64,000 bases of DNA from Pseudomonadota bacterium (lineage in GTDB: Bacteria; Pseudomonadota; Gammaproteobacteria; Burkholderiales; Gallionellaceae): contig JAJXVB010000004.1 of the NCBI GenBank assembly GCA_021782365.1, positions 124,001-188,000 of the forward strand, in the 5' to 3' direction. The notes under the pieces are model-generated. The model saw only the letters and a list, made by a program, of their open reading frames with translations. It ran no database searches and was not told where the DNA came from. Below are positions 23,758 through 33,981 of this stretch, piece by piece. Within the stretch, counting starts at the first letter, position 1. Every line of letters starts with the position of its first letter. A program made the position numbers and the translations under genes.

Positions 23758-26536
23758 AAAGCGTCTTCAGGAGCGCCTCTGCATCCTGAAGCTGAGGAAA
23801 TTTCTTTCCCGACGTCACGAGCTTAGATAGCTCTTCCTTGGCTTTGGCCTTGTCTCCCGACTTTGCTAGCGCTGCCGCATAGTGGTAACGGATGTCAGGC
23901 GCATCCGATGCCAGAGAGACCGCCTTCTGCAGGATATCGAGAGCCTCTTTCACGTCCCCTTTTCCTGCCAGTATCCAGCCCAGGGTATCGAGAATCGCAG
24001 GGCTGTTCGGCGCGATCTTGTAGGCATGCCTTGCCAACTCTTCCGCCTTGGGATCGTTCGATCTCTGATACAGCACGGCCAGGTTGTTGAGCACGACGAC
24101 ATTGTCAGGCTGTATCTGCAGCACCGCCTGATACTGCGCTTTCGCCTGCACGGCATTGCCTTCCCTGAGGTATGAATCCCCCATGTAGCTTCTGGCAAGC
24201 ACATCCTTGGGATGAGCGTTCAGCCATTGCATCAGCGACGCATCCGCCTGCCTGGCCTTGCCCTCGGCCGTCATCGCGCCGTGAAGCTTGATCGCGCCCA
24301 CCGTCGTCTTGTCGAGAGCCTGCGCCTTCCCGTATGCGGCGGACGCCTTCTCGAACTGCTTCTGCGACATCGCGACATCCCCTTCGAGCAGGTATCCTTC
24401 AGCCGCCTTGGGGAAGCGCTGCTGGAAATCGGTCGCGACTTTCAGCGCATTGGCATATTTTCCGGCCCTGATGTCCACGCCGACCAGCGCATCGGCCGCC
24501 TCGACATAACCCGGCCTCAGCTCCAGCGCGCGCGCAAAGGCGCTCGCAGTCGCATCCGCATCCTTGCCTGAAGAGAGCGCAACGCCCAGCTTGTAATTGG
24601 CGAGCGGCGACCTTGGCACAAGTTCAAGAAGCTTCTTGTAGGTGGCGACCGCATCGTCCGTCTTGCCGAGCGCAAGCTGGGTGGACCCGAGAAGATCGAG
24701 CGCCTCCGGGTTCTTGGGATTTGCATTCGCCGCGCCTTCAGCATGGGAAACGGCTTCCTTCTGATCCTTCTTCTGCAGGTAATAGCCCGTCAGTATGCCC
24801 CAAGGCTGCAAGGCTGCAGGGTCCGCCTTGGTCGCCTTCTCCAGCCAGTCGAGAAACTCCTTCTCATTTCCGGCATTCTTCGCTATCGCAGAAAGATAGA
24901 GCATCGCCTGCACATTCTTCTTGTCCGTGTTCAGCACGCCTTCGAAGAGCTTCCTGGCTGCATCGGGATTGTCCTTCATGTCTAGCTGCCCGAGATTGAT
25001 CGCCGCAGGCACATAACCTGGGGATGCGGCCATCGCGGCCTCGAAGCTCTTCCTGGCGCTCGCAACGTCGTTCTTCCCGACATAGGCCGCCCCCTGAAGG
25101 TTGAGGGTTGCGGGATTCTTGGGATCCTTCTTCAGCATGAGCTGGATGGTCGACAGCGCACGGTCGTAATCCTTCCTGCCGATATAGGTCAGGGCCAGCG
25201 CGTTTTCCGCCTGAAGCTTGCTGGGGTCGAGCTTTGCTGCAGCCTCTAGATCGGCGATCGCCTGATCCGTCTGTCCGCCCGCGAGCCTTGCAAGGCCGAG
25301 TTGCATGCGCAATTGCGCATCCTTGGGATTGCTGGCAGCCACCTTCTCCAGATACTGCACCGCCTTGCCATACTGTCCTTCCTGTATGTAGGCATCGGAA
25401 GCGATCGCATAGGCCTGCATGTCGGCATTCTTGCCACTGAGCAGAGGATCCAGCGTCTTCAATGCATCGTCCGGCTGCTTCATCTTCAGAAATGTCTGCG
25501 CGAGCAGCTTCCTTGCATAGGCATTGTTCGGAAATGCGCCGACGAAGCGCCCGAGATCCTTCTGGGCGACTTCCAGGGAGCCCAACTCGAGGCTGACCGC
25601 ACCCATCAGCAGGAGGCTTTGCATGTGGTCAGGCGCGCTCTTCAACACCTGTTCGAGATCATCCTTCGCAGCCGCGAATTTCTTCTCGCGGAACTGCAGC
25701 ATCGCATGCAGATATTTCCCCATGAGGTTGTTGGGCTGTATCTTGGCAAGCGCGTCTATCTCCTTCTGTGCCTGATCGAGCTTGTTCTCGTCGAGTGCGA
25801 TGGAGGCCAGGTTCACATGCGCGGGAATGTTGTTGCCGTCTATCTTCAGAGCTTCGCCATAGGCCTTTGCCGCCCCTTCCGGATCAGCTTTCATGCGCAG
25901 CATGTCTCCCTTCATGATCCACGCCTTGATATAGTCAGGCTTTCCTGCGATCACCTGATCGATCAGTTTCATCGTCTCGTCGAACTTGTTGCTGGCTGCG
26001 GCCATACGCGCCTGACCCAGCACCGCATCTGCAAAGTTTGGGACCGCCTTCAACGCGTCTGCATAGGATTTGCCTGCATCGTCAAGTTTGTTCAGCCCAA
26101 GATAGGCATCCCCGCGCAGCACCAGGAGCGCTGCCAGCTCGTTCCCCTTCAAGGCAGGATCCACCTTCATCTCGTCTATGATCTTCTGGAATTCCCCGCG
26201 CTGAACGTATATCTGGCCCAGCGCGTTCTGCACCTTCTCCCTGTCCTTTGCATTCGAAAGCGCCTTGTGCAACTCGTCCTCCGCGGCCGCCAGATTGCCG
26301 GTATCGCTGTATATCGTGCCCAGCAGATAGCGCGCATCTCCGTTGTTCGCATCCTTCTGCAATGCGTTTTTGAGCTGGATCACGGCCGATTTGTCGTCGC
26401 CCTTCGCGTGATAGGCCTGCGCATCCGCAAGGTAATCCTGACTCGTCTTGGTCTTGCTACAGCCCGTCGAAATCACGCCGGCAAGCAGCGCCATCATCAG
26501 AATGTTTCGGTGGTTGCTTCTTCGAATAGCCGGCAT
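23756..26536 (-). CDS. prsT: TPR-repeat lipoprotein of the PEP-CTERM/exosortase system
   Basis: From ATG 26536 the protein has a signal peptide ending in the lipobox GVISTGC, so it is predicted to be a lipoprotein facing the periplasm. The rest, about 900 residues, is a long run of tetratricopeptide repeats (patterns such as AxxxLxxAL-DPxN). Length and architecture fit the PrsT family that occurs with exosortase A and exopolysaccharide genes, where it is thought to help assembly or export of the polymer. The longer frame to 26569 adds MIPTKLLKERA and is less likely. It is convergent with the Rieske gene. Confidence 0.9.
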   Translation of the reverse strand: MPAIRRSNHRNILMMALLAGVISTGCSKTKTSQDYLADAQAYHAKGDDKSAVIQLKNALQKDANNGDARYLLGTIYSDTGNLAAAEDELHKALSNAKDREKVQNALGQIYVQRGEFQKIIDEMKVDPALKGNELAALLVLRGDAYLGLNKLDDAGKSYADALKAVPNFADAVLGQARMAAASNKFDETMKLIDQVIAGKPDYIKAWIMKGDMLRMKADPEGAAKAYGEALKIDGNNIPAHVNLASIALDENKLDQAQKEIDALAKIQPNNLMGKYLHAMLQFREKKFAAAKDDLEQVLKSAPDHMQSLLLMGAVSLELGSLEVAQKDLGRFVGAFPNNAYARKLLAQTFLKMKQPDDALKTLDPLLSGKNADMQAYAIASDAYIQEGQYGKAVQYLEKVAASNPKDAQLRMQLGLARLAGGQTDQAIADLEAAAKLDPSKLQAENALALTYIGRKDYDRALSTIQLMLKKDPKNPATLNLQGAAYVGKNDVASARKSFEAAMAASPGYVPAAINLGQLDMKDNPDAARKLFEGVLNTDKKNVQAMLYLSAIAKNAGNEKEFLDWLEKATKADPAALQPWGILTGYYLQKKDQKEAVSHAEGAANANPKNPEALDLLGSTQLALGKTDDAVATYKKLLELVPRSPLANYKLGVALSSGKDADATASAFARALELRPGYVEAADALVGVDIRAGKYANALKVATDFQQRFPKAAEGYLLEGDVAMSQKQFEKASAAYGKAQALDKTTVGAIKLHGAMTAEGKARQADASLMQWLNAHPKDVLARSYMGDSYLREGNAVQAKAQYQAVLQIQPDNVVVLNNLAVLYQRSNDPKAEELARHAYKIAPNSPAILDTLGWILAGKGDVKEALDILQKAVSLASDAPDIRYHYAAALAKSGDKAKAKEELSKLVTSGKKFPQLQDAEALLKTL

Positions 26537-26673
26537 AGCGCGCTCCTTGAGAAGTTTGGTGGGGATCACCGATGAGTATATCGCAAATTGCCGGCATGAG
26601 ATGGAAAGCCCTCATATACTTGAAACGCCTGACAGGCTAGAATGGCAGGCGAATTCATCGTGTGGAACCAAGC

Positions 26674-27657
26674 ATGCTCATGGAAGCAATGGATCTTGCC
26701 CTGAAAGTACCTGGAACGCTGCTCTCGCCTTCCGGGCAGGATGCCCGCCTTTCCATCCTGATCTATCACAGGGTGCTGCCGGAACCCGATCCCCTGTTCC
26801 CGTCTGAAGTCGACAGCGCAAGGTTCGACGCCCAGATGAGGCATGTCTCCAGAATATTCAACGTGCTTCCGCTGACCGAGGCGGTCGCAAGGCTGAAATC
26901 CGACATATTGCCGGCCAGGGCCGCCTGCGTCACCTTCGACGACGGCTATGCGGACAACGCCGAGATTGCGCTGCCGATCCTGAAGAAGCACGGAATTCCG
27001 GCGACCTTCTTCATCGCGACGGGCTATCTCAACGGCGGCATCATGTTCAACGACAGCGTCATCGAATGCATCAGGATGACGAAGAAGGAAAGCCTGGATC
27101 TTCCTCAACTCGGATTCAATGAACTGCCCGTTCAAACGATCGCTGAAAAGCGTTCAGCGGTTGAGAGCATACTTTCCTCAGTGAAATATCAGGAGCCGAT
27201 TAAGAGGCAGGAAATGGTCGACGAGATAAGAAGCAGGGCCGGAGTCGAGCTGCCGAGAAACCTGATGATGAAGGACGACCAGGTAAGGCTGCTTTCCGGT
27301 TCGGGAATGGAGATAGGCGGCCATACCGTCAATCACCCCATCCTTGCAAGCGTCGACCGCGAGACCGCAAGGGCCGAAATCCAGGACGGGAAAGACTACC
27401 TAGAAGAGCTGACCGGAAATCCTGTCCGGCTCTTCGCCTATCCAAACGGAAAGCCTGACAGGGATTATCTTGCCGCGCATGCAGCCATCGTGAAGGAACT
27501 GGGATTCGATGCGGCGGTCTCGACCGCAACAGGCGTGGCCCATAAAAAGAGCGACCTCTTCCAGCTTCCCAGATTCACGCCATGGGACAGGTCTGCCCTC
27601 AAGTTCTCGCTGAGGCTCATCAACAACCTATCCAAGACCGAACCGAAGACGGCCTGA
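26674..27657 (+). CDS. Polysaccharide deacetylase family protein
   Basis: This is a NodB-type deacetylase predicted to remove N-acetyl or O-acetyl groups from a sugar polymer. The metal-site motifs are visible: TFDDGYADN (two Asp) and GHTVNHPIL (two His), followed by FAYPNGKPD. No signal peptide is evident. The start could be GTG 26662, ATG 26674 or ATG 26680; GGAA precedes 26674. It opens a plus-strand group with the PLP decarboxylase and the Asn-synthase-like gene, within the exosortase-A-associated exopolysaccharide region. Confidence 0.92.
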   Translation: MLMEAMDLALKVPGTLLSPSGQDARLSILIYHRVLPEPDPLFPSEVDSARFDAQMRHVSRIFNVLPLTEAVARLKSDILPARAACVTFDDGYADNAEIALPILKKHGIPATFFIATGYLNGGIMFNDSVIECIRMTKKESLDLPQLGFNELPVQTIAEKRSAVESILSSVKYQEPIKRQEMVDEIRSRAGVELPRNLMMKDDQVRLLSGSGMEIGGHTVNHPILASVDRETARAEIQDGKDYLEELTGNPVRLFAYPNGKPDRDYLAAHAAIVKELGFDAAVSTATGVAHKKSDLFQLPRFTPWDRSALKFSLRLINNLSKTEPKTA

Positions 27658-27695
27658 AAGAACCCATTGAAATAGACTAGATTTCGAGACAAAAG

Positions 27696-28931
27696 ATGAC
27701 GCCAAACAAACCTGTCCATTTCCCGCTCAGCGCTTTCCCGGTCGTGAACAACTGCCTCGAGGTTGGAGGCCAGCCCTTGACACGCCTGGCCTGCCGCGTT
27801 GGCAAGACCCCATTCTTCGCCTATGACCGCGCTCTTTTAACAAAGAGAGTCCGGCACCTGCGGGAAAACCTGCCGGACGGAATCCATCTTCATTACGCGA
27901 TGAAGGCCAATCCCATGCCGGCTGTCGTGCAGCATATGGCATCCCTGGTCGACGGGCTGGATGTCGCATCGAGCGGCGAAATGCAGGTCGCGCTGGACAC
28001 GAACACCACCCCTGAAAACATCAGCTTCGCAGGGCCTGGAAAGACCGAGAGCGAGCTTTCCTCCGCGATTGCGGCGGGTATCGTGATCAATCTGGAGTCG
28101 GAAAGAGAAATGGAATGCGCATCGCGCATCGGACTGTCCCTGGGTTACCGCCCCAGGGTCGCAGTGCGCGTCAATCCCGATTTCGAACTCAAGTCTTCGG
28201 GCATGAAGATGGGCGGCGGCCCCAAGCAGTTCGGGATCGATGCCGAGCGCGTTCCGGAAATACTGAAGCGCATGGCTCAACTTCCCCTCGATTTCATGGG
28301 TTTTCACATCTTCAGCGGCTCGCAGAATCTGAAGGCCGAGTCCATCATCGAAGCCCAGGAGAAAACCATCGGGCTTGCGATCAGGCTCGCGCAGGATGCG
28401 CCAAGCCCTGTGAAGCTCCTCAACATCGGCGGCGGCTTCGGCATACCCTACTTCCCGGGTGAAGAACCGCTCAACATCTCGACGATAGGCGAGCGCCTGG
28501 CCGATCAGCTTCCCAAGGTCAAGAAGGCGCTTCCCGAGGCGCAGGTCGTCATCGAACTGGGCCGGTATCTTGTCGGCGAAGCGGGCATCTATGTTTGCCG
28601 CGTCATCGACAGGAAGATATCGCGCGGCCAGGTCTTTCTCGTCACAGACGGCGGACTGCACCACCATCTCGCCGCATCCGGAAACTTCGGCCAGGTGATA
28701 CGCAAGAACTATCCCGTCGCGATAGGCAACAGGATGCATGCCGAGGAACTCGAGACCGTCTCCGTCGTGGGTCCCCTTTGCACCCCGCTTGACGTGCTTG
28801 CAGACAAGATGGAAATGGCCAAGGGCAATGTAGGCGATCTCGTCGTGGTGTTCCAGTCAGGCGCCTATGGGAAAACCGCAAGCCCTGCCGCCTTCCTTAG
28901 CCACCCTGATGCGGCGGAGGTGCTGGCATGA
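27696..28931 (+). CDS. PLP-dependent decarboxylase, exosortase A system-associated
   Basis: This is a fold-type III PLP enzyme related to diaminopimelate/ornithine decarboxylases: the PLP lysine is K70 in HYAMKANPMP, and the phosphate loop is NIGGGFGIPY. The 411-residue length and the context fit the decarboxylase subfamily regularly found in exosortase A (XrtA) exopolysaccharide loci. Its substrate is unknown. The stop overlaps the start of the Asn-synthase-like gene by 4 bases. Confidence 0.93.
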   Translation: MTPNKPVHFPLSAFPVVNNCLEVGGQPLTRLACRVGKTPFFAYDRALLTKRVRHLRENLPDGIHLHYAMKANPMPAVVQHMASLVDGLDVASSGEMQVALDTNTTPENISFAGPGKTESELSSAIAAGIVINLESEREMECASRIGLSLGYRPRVAVRVNPDFELKSSGMKMGGGPKQFGIDAERVPEILKRMAQLPLDFMGFHIFSGSQNLKAESIIEAQEKTIGLAIRLAQDAPSPVKLLNIGGGFGIPYFPGEEPLNISTIGERLADQLPKVKKALPEAQVVIELGRYLVGEAGIYVCRVIDRKISRGQVFLVTDGGLHHHLAASGNFGQVIRKNYPVAIGNRMHAEELETVSVVGPLCTPLDVLADKMEMAKGNVGDLVVVFQSGAYGKTASPAAFLSHPDAAEVLA

Positions 28932-30748
28932 GCGGAATATGCGGGTGGTTCGGCCTCAAGGATGGCTCGAAAGAAAACATAGAGGCCATGGCATCGGCGC
29001 TAAGCCGGACCGATGGCGAACAATTCACGACCCTATCTGGGAACAGCGGCGCGATCGCCGCCGGCAAGGCTGGCCATCTCGCATCCGTTGAAGGCGTGCT
29101 GACTGCGATTTCCGGAAGTCCGGAATTCCGCGACGCGAAACTCGAAACGCTCGCGGAAACCGAAGGTGCGGCTCATGCGCTGGCCAAGGGATATGCCGAG
29201 CACGGCACATCGATCTTCGAGAGGATTTCGGGTGCATTTTCGGCAGCCATACTGGACGGAAATGAAGGCAAAGCCCACCTCGCGATCGACAGAAGCGGAA
29301 TCAGTCCTCTGGCATACACCGTCAAGGACAATGCTCTGGTATTCGGCTCGAATCTCAAGGCGATCAACAGGCATCCCCTCCTCAAGCCTGAGCTCAACAG
29401 GCAGGCCATCTACGATTACATCTACTTTCACATGGTCCCCGGACCCGAGTCCATCTATCTCGGGCAGCATCACCTTCTGCCCGGCGAATACCTTTCGTTC
29501 AAAAACGGAAACGCAAAGGTGGAAACCTACTGGAAGATGCGTTTCATGGAGCATGAAAAGGCGCCCTTCGAAGTCCTCAAGGCGGAATTTTTGAGCACGC
29601 TGCTGCAATCGGTGGAGCGCTGTTCAAGAGGAGCTAAGACCGGCGCATTCCTGAGCGGCGGCACCGACAGCTCTACGCTCGCCGGCATGCTCGGGGAAGT
29701 CACAGGCAAGGCCGCGCCCACCTACTCCATCGGCTTCGAGGCGGAAGGCTACGACGAGATGGAATACGCGCGCATCGCATCCAAGCATTTCGGCACCCAG
29801 CATCACGAGTATTACGTCACGCCCAAGGATGTCGCCCAGGCGATCCCGGAAATCGCATCCGTTTACGATCAGCCCTTCGGCAACGCATCCGCCATGCCCG
29901 CATACTACTGTGCGAAGCTTGCCAAGGCGGACGGCATAGAGCGCCTCCTGGGAGGCGATGGCGGAGACGAACTGTTCGGCGGCAATGCACGCTATGCGAA
30001 ACAGCGCATATTCTCTCTTTACGATTCCATCCCCACCGTCTTGAAGCATCGCGCGATCGAGCCTATGGGAGCCAGGCTTCCCGAAAGCATTACGCTTTTC
30101 AGGAAGGCAAAAAGCTATATCGGTCAGGCATCGGTTGCGATGCCGGGCAGGCTCGAGACCTACAACCTTCTGGAGCGCCTGGGGCCTTCCAACGTGTTTA
30201 CGGCGGAATTCTTGAATCAGGTAGATACGGGAAATCCGCTGAAGCTGCTGGAAAAGACCTACCACGGCGCTGAAGCAAAGACCCAGCTCAACCGCATGTT
30301 GGCGCTCGATTTGAAGTTCACCCTGGCCGACAACGATCTGCCCAAGGTCGTCAAGACCTGCGAACTGGCGAAAATCGATGTCGCGTTCCCGATGCTTTCG
30401 GACAGCGTCGTCGCGTTTTCAGCGAGGCTGGAACCCAAGCTAAAGCTCAAGGGAACGAAGTTGCGCTATTTCTTCAAGGAAGCATTGCGCGGCTATCTGC
30501 CTGATGAGATCCTCACCAAGAGCAAGCACGGCTTCGGCCTGCCCTTCGGAGAATGGCTGAAGAACGACAAGACGCTGCAGGCGCTGTCAGGAGACAGCCT
30601 TGAAAGCCTCAAGAAGCGCGGAATCTTCCGCCCGGAATTCATCGACGAGATCATGAGGCTGCACGCAGAGAACCATTCAGGATATTACGGCACGCTGATC
30701 TGGGTGATGGTGATGCTGGAACAGTGGTTCGTCCAGCACCACGACTGA
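28928..30748 (+). CDS. Asparagine-synthase-like amidotransferase with altered nucleophile
   Basis: The protein has an N-terminal class II glutaminase-like domain (1-200) and a C-terminal AMP-forming synthetase domain with the pyrophosphate loop SGGTDS (243-248) and LLGGDGGDELFGG. It starts MSGICGW where active enzymes start MCGI, so residue 2 is Ser rather than the catalytic Cys and glutamine hydrolysis is probably lost. It may use ammonia or ligate another amine. It overlaps the PLP decarboxylase gene by 4 bases, which suggests both act on one small molecule. Length is 606 residues. The stop is immediately adjacent to the convergent epimerase stop. Confidence 0.92.
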   Translation: MSGICGWFGLKDGSKENIEAMASALSRTDGEQFTTLSGNSGAIAAGKAGHLASVEGVLTAISGSPEFRDAKLETLAETEGAAHALAKGYAEHGTSIFERISGAFSAAILDGNEGKAHLAIDRSGISPLAYTVKDNALVFGSNLKAINRHPLLKPELNRQAIYDYIYFHMVPGPESIYLGQHHLLPGEYLSFKNGNAKVETYWKMRFMEHEKAPFEVLKAEFLSTLLQSVERCSRGAKTGAFLSGGTDSSTLAGMLGEVTGKAAPTYSIGFEAEGYDEMEYARIASKHFGTQHHEYYVTPKDVAQAIPEIASVYDQPFGNASAMPAYYCAKLAKADGIERLLGGDGGDELFGGNARYAKQRIFSLYDSIPTVLKHRAIEPMGARLPESITLFRKAKSYIGQASVAMPGRLETYNLLERLGPSNVFTAEFLNQVDTGNPLKLLEKTYHGAEAKTQLNRMLALDLKFTLADNDLPKVVKTCELAKIDVAFPMLSDSVVAFSARLEPKLKLKGTKLRYFFKEALRGYLPDEILTKSKHGFGLPFGEWLKNDKTLQALSGDSLESLKKRGIFRPEFIDEIMRLHAENHSGYYGTLIWVMVMLEQWFVQHHD

Positions 30749-31777
30749 TCAGCTGAGGCTTTCGATATACCACTTGGCGGCAATTTCCAGGCCTGTTCTG
30801 ACCGAATACCGGGGATCATAGCCCAGGAGCCTCTTCGCCTTTCCGATGTCGGCCAGGGAATAGCGCACATCGCCTTCCCTGAAGTCGCGGTATACGGGGC
30901 CTGGAATCACAAGGCCGGGTTTCCTTTCTAAAAGCTGTTCGCGTATCAGGCCGAAGAGCTGATTCAGCGTCGTGGTCTCGCCAAAAGCCACGTTGTAGAC
31001 CTGCCCCAGCGCCTCCTCGTTTTTGGTGCAGGCTGCCAGAAGGTTGGCCTGAACCGCATTGTCCACATAGCAGAAATCCCGGTTCGTCTCCCCGTCCCCG
31101 TTGATATAGACCGGCTCGTTGTGCAGCATGCTGTAAAACCACTTCGGCATCACCGCAGCATAGGCGCCGTTGGGGTTCTGGCGCGGCCCGAACACGTTGA
31201 AATAGCGCAAGCCCGTCGCCTTGAATCCATAGGTCCTTGCGAAGACGTCCGCATAGAGTTCGTTCACGTATTTCGTGACCGCATAGGGCGAAAGCGGCTT
31301 GCCTATCCGGTCTTCGACCTTGGGCAATCCGGGATGGTCGCCATAGGTCGAGCTGGAGGCCGCATAGACAAATCGCGACACCTTCGCATCCTTTGCCGCG
31401 ACCAGTATATTGAGAAACCCCGTGATGTTGCTTGCATTGGTCGTCACGGGATCCGCGATCGAACGCGGCACGCTGCCCAGAGCCGCCTGGTGCAGCACGT
31501 AATCCACGCCTTCGCAGGCGCTGCTGCATGTGGAGAGATCGCAGATGTCACCCTTGATGAAAGTGAATTTCTTCCACTGTTCGGGCGTCACGAGCGGCTC
31601 GACGCGGCGCAGATTCTTCCCGTCCTCGGTGGACAGGTTGTCCAGCCCGATCACGGTCTGATTCAGTTTCAGCAGGGTTTCCAGGAGATTGGAACCGATG
31701 AATCCGGCAACCCCAGTGACCAGCCATTTTTTGGGCGCAAGCAGCAGGCCCGACTTGATTTCATCGTAGGCGCTCAT
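30749..31777 (-). CDS. UDP-sugar 4-epimerase (SDR family, TviC/WbpP-like)
   Basis: This extended short-chain dehydrogenase of 342 residues has the NAD-binding motif TGVAGFIG (21-28) and the catalytic SYK set with SSSTYG and YAVTK. It resembles UDP-N-acetylglucosamine/galactosamine 4-epimerases of capsule loci. The ATG at 31777 lies just inside the end of the dehydrogenase gene (31794), from which it is separated by 16 bases, so the two are a transcription unit supplying nucleotide sugars for the exopolysaccharide. Confidence 0.92.
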   Translation of the reverse strand: MSAYDEIKSGLLLAPKKWLVTGVAGFIGSNLLETLLKLNQTVIGLDNLSTEDGKNLRRVEPLVTPEQWKKFTFIKGDICDLSTCSSACEGVDYVLHQAALGSVPRSIADPVTTNASNITGFLNILVAAKDAKVSRFVYAASSSTYGDHPGLPKVEDRIGKPLSPYAVTKYVNELYADVFARTYGFKATGLRYFNVFGPRQNPNGAYAAVMPKWFYSMLHNEPVYINGDGETNRDFCYVDNAVQANLLAACTKNEEALGQVYNVAFGETTTLNQLFGLIREQLLERKPGLVIPGPVYRDFREGDVRYSLADIGKAKRLLGYDPRYSVRTGLEIAAKWYIESLS

Positions 31778-31793
31778 CTGATTTTCCGATCTA

Positions 31794-33086
31794 TCAAAGG
31801 CGCCAGAGGCGAATTCCGGCGGCCCTGCAGCGCACCGGATCATAGATGCTCTTCACGTCTATCAGCACCGGCGTGCCTATCGTCATCGCGATCAGCTGCT
31901 CCGGCGTGAACGCGCAGTATTCCGCATGGGAGACGGCGGCGACGACCGCAGATGCGGGCTTCAGGTCCGCAAAGGGAGTGAGCTTGACGCCGTATTCATG
32001 CACGGCCTCTTCGGAATCCGCAAGCGCGTCGTGCACCTGGACGTTTATCCCGTAATCCAGCAATTCGCGGATGATGTCGATCACCTTGGAGTTGCGCAGA
32101 TCCGGGCAGTTTTCCTTGAAGGTCAGGCCCAGCACAGTCACCGTGCTGCCAAGCACGTTGTGGCCTGCGCGTATCATTTCCTTCACCGTCCTTTGCGCGA
32201 TGAACTTGCCCATGCCGTCATTGATGCGGCGGCCGGAAAGGATCACCTGAGGAATGTAGCCCAGCCTCTCCGCCTTGTGCGTCAGGTAATACGGATCGAC
32301 GCCTATGCAATGACCGCCCACAAGGCCTGGCTTGAACTTCAGGAAGTTCCATTTCGTGCCCGCAGCTTCGAGCACGTCGTTCGTGTCTATCCCCATCCTG
32401 TCGAAGATCAGCGAAAGCTCGTTCATCAGCGCGATGTTGAGATCCCTCTGCGTATTCTCGATCACCTTTGCGGCCTCCGCGACCTTGATCGAGGTTGCGC
32501 GGAAGACCCCGGCCGTGACGACCGATCCGTAAACTTCCGCGACGATCTCTGATGACTCCTGATCCTGCCCTGACACGACCTTCTTGATCCTGGTGAAGGT
32601 GTGCTCCTTGTCGCCCGGATTGATCCGTTCGGGGCTGTAGCCCACCTTGAAATCCACGCCGCACTTGAGACCGGAATGCGCCTCCAGTATGGGCACGCAC
32701 TCGTCCTCGGTGACGCCTGGATAGACGGTAGACTCATAAACGACGATGTCGCCTGCCTTGAGCGCGCGGCCTACCGTCTCGGAAGCCCTGTGCACAGGGG
32801 TCAGGTCAGGCTGATTCGCATCGTCAACGGGGGTTGGCACGGCAACGATGTGAAAATTCGCAAGTTTCAATTCCTCGATCTTGTCGGTAAAGAGGATATC
32901 GGCAGAAGCGAGATCGGCGCTTTCCACCTCGCACGTCCTGTCGTGTCCCGCCTTGAGCTCCGCTATGCGTGTGGAGTTGATGTCGAAGCCCACCGTCTTT
33001 CTGATTTTCCCGAAGGCGACCGCAACCGGAAGCCCGACGTAACCCAGACCCACTACCGAGACCACTCTTTCCGTGCCTTGAAACAT
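31794..33086 (-). CDS. tviB: UDP-N-acetyl-hexosamine 6-dehydrogenase (TviB/WbpO-like)
   Basis: This is a UDP-sugar dehydrogenase that oxidises C6 to a uronic acid using two NAD. It has an N-terminal Rossmann domain ([12 protein letters not shown]), the catalytic C260 in [12 protein letters not shown], and [17 protein letters not shown] in the C-terminal domain. Start ATG 33086 has AAAGG in front; the longer frame to 33167 is less likely. The 430-residue length is typical of TviB. It pairs with the epimerase downstream. Confidence 0.93.
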   Translation of the reverse strand: MFQGTERVVSVVGLGYVGLPVAVAFGKIRKTVGFDINSTRIAELKAGHDRTCEVESADLASADILFTDKIEELKLANFHIVAVPTPVDDANQPDLTPVHRASETVGRALKAGDIVVYESTVYPGVTEDECVPILEAHSGLKCGVDFKVGYSPERINPGDKEHTFTRIKKVVSGQDQESSEIVAEVYGSVVTAGVFRATSIKVAEAAKVIENTQRDLNIALMNELSLIFDRMGIDTNDVLEAAGTKWNFLKFKPGLVGGHCIGVDPYYLTHKAERLGYIPQVILSGRRINDGMGKFIAQRTVKEMIRAGHNVLGSTVTVLGLTFKENCPDLRNSKVIDIIRELLDYGINVQVHDALADSEEAVHEYGVKLTPFADLKPASAVVAAVSHAEYCAFTPEQLIAMTIGTPVLIDVKSIYDPVRCRAAGIRLWRL

Positions 33087-33192
33087 TCCGATACCTTTCA
33101 ATGAAATTAAAACGGTCGCATGCTCATCTGGCTCGAGTATCGCCGATTCGCAAACCCACTGCAACAATGCTGGAATTTGAACTCAAGAATCA

Positions 33193-33966
33193 TCAGGGAT
33201 TGAGGCCGGCTTCCCTGATGAGGCTCGTGATGTATTCGCCGGGTATCGCATAGGCGATGCCGCTGGGCTCGGACAGCACATGCTCCTTGGTGTCCTTGAC
33301 GAACACCATGTTCACGACACCGACAACCCTGCCTGATTGAGGTTCGTATATCGGGCTGCCGCTGTTGCCGGGATAGGCCGTGGCGTCGAGCTGGTACACA
33401 GAGAAGGGCGTCATGAGCTGCCTGATCGACTTCGCATTCAGCTGGCTGGCATGCGCTGCCGGTATGACGATGGGCGTGATGGCGGAAAGAGTCGCCCTGT
33501 GCGTCACGGGATAGAGCCCCAGAACCATGCCGATAGGGAAGCCGGTAAACGCCAGGGATTCGCCTTCCCTTGCGCTGCCGTCAAAATGCAATGCAGGCAA
33601 AGGGGGGCCGCTGATCTTAAGCAATGCCAGATCATGCTTGGGATCTATGCTGACTGCCGTCGCTGTGCGCGCCCTGGCCTGTTCGCCCTCTCCAGAGAAA
33701 ACGGCCAGCTCTTCGTGGTTTTCAGAATCAAGCGGGGGAGGCAAAACATGCGCGTTGGTGATCACGTGGTTGCCATCGCCGACCACGAAACCGGTGCCTA
33801 TGAATTTTGCAGGAGGAGCCCTGTCCTGCTGTATGGTCCCCACCGCGACGATGGAAGGCTTGATTGCCTGAACCGTATCTTCAAGGGGCGAGGCGAGCGC
33901 AGGCAAGGCAATGCAAAGAAGGGGGAAAAACCGGATAGCGCGAAAACAAATCGACAGGATCGGCAT
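33193..33966 (-). CDS. Secreted trypsin-like serine protease without PDZ domain
   Basis: A signal peptide (FFPLLCIALPALA, cleavage after about residue 26) leads into an S1 protease domain with a complete triad: H73 in TNAHVL, D112 in KHDLALL and S202 in YPGNSGSP. At 257 residues it lacks the PDZ domains of DegP. It lies between the sugar dehydrogenase and a PEP-CTERM protein gene, so a role in processing surface proteins is possible but unproven. Confidence 0.92.
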   Translation of the reverse strand: MPILSICFRAIRFFPLLCIALPALASPLEDTVQAIKPSIVAVGTIQQDRAPPAKFIGTGFVVGDGNHVITNAHVLPPPLDSENHEELAVFSGEGEQARARTATAVSIDPKHDLALLKISGPPLPALHFDGSAREGESLAFTGFPIGMVLGLYPVTHRATLSAITPIVIPAAHASQLNAKSIRQLMTPFSVYQLDATAYPGNSGSPIYEPQSGRVVGVVNMVFVKDTKEHVLSEPSGIAYAIPGEYITSLIREAGLNP

Positions 33967-33981
33967 CCCCGTTATCCTCTG

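Noticed and set aside
25301..26575. Plus-strand frame of 424 codons inside the TPR gene
   Set aside because: Shadow of a regular repeat protein; the periodic composition keeps the antisense frame open.
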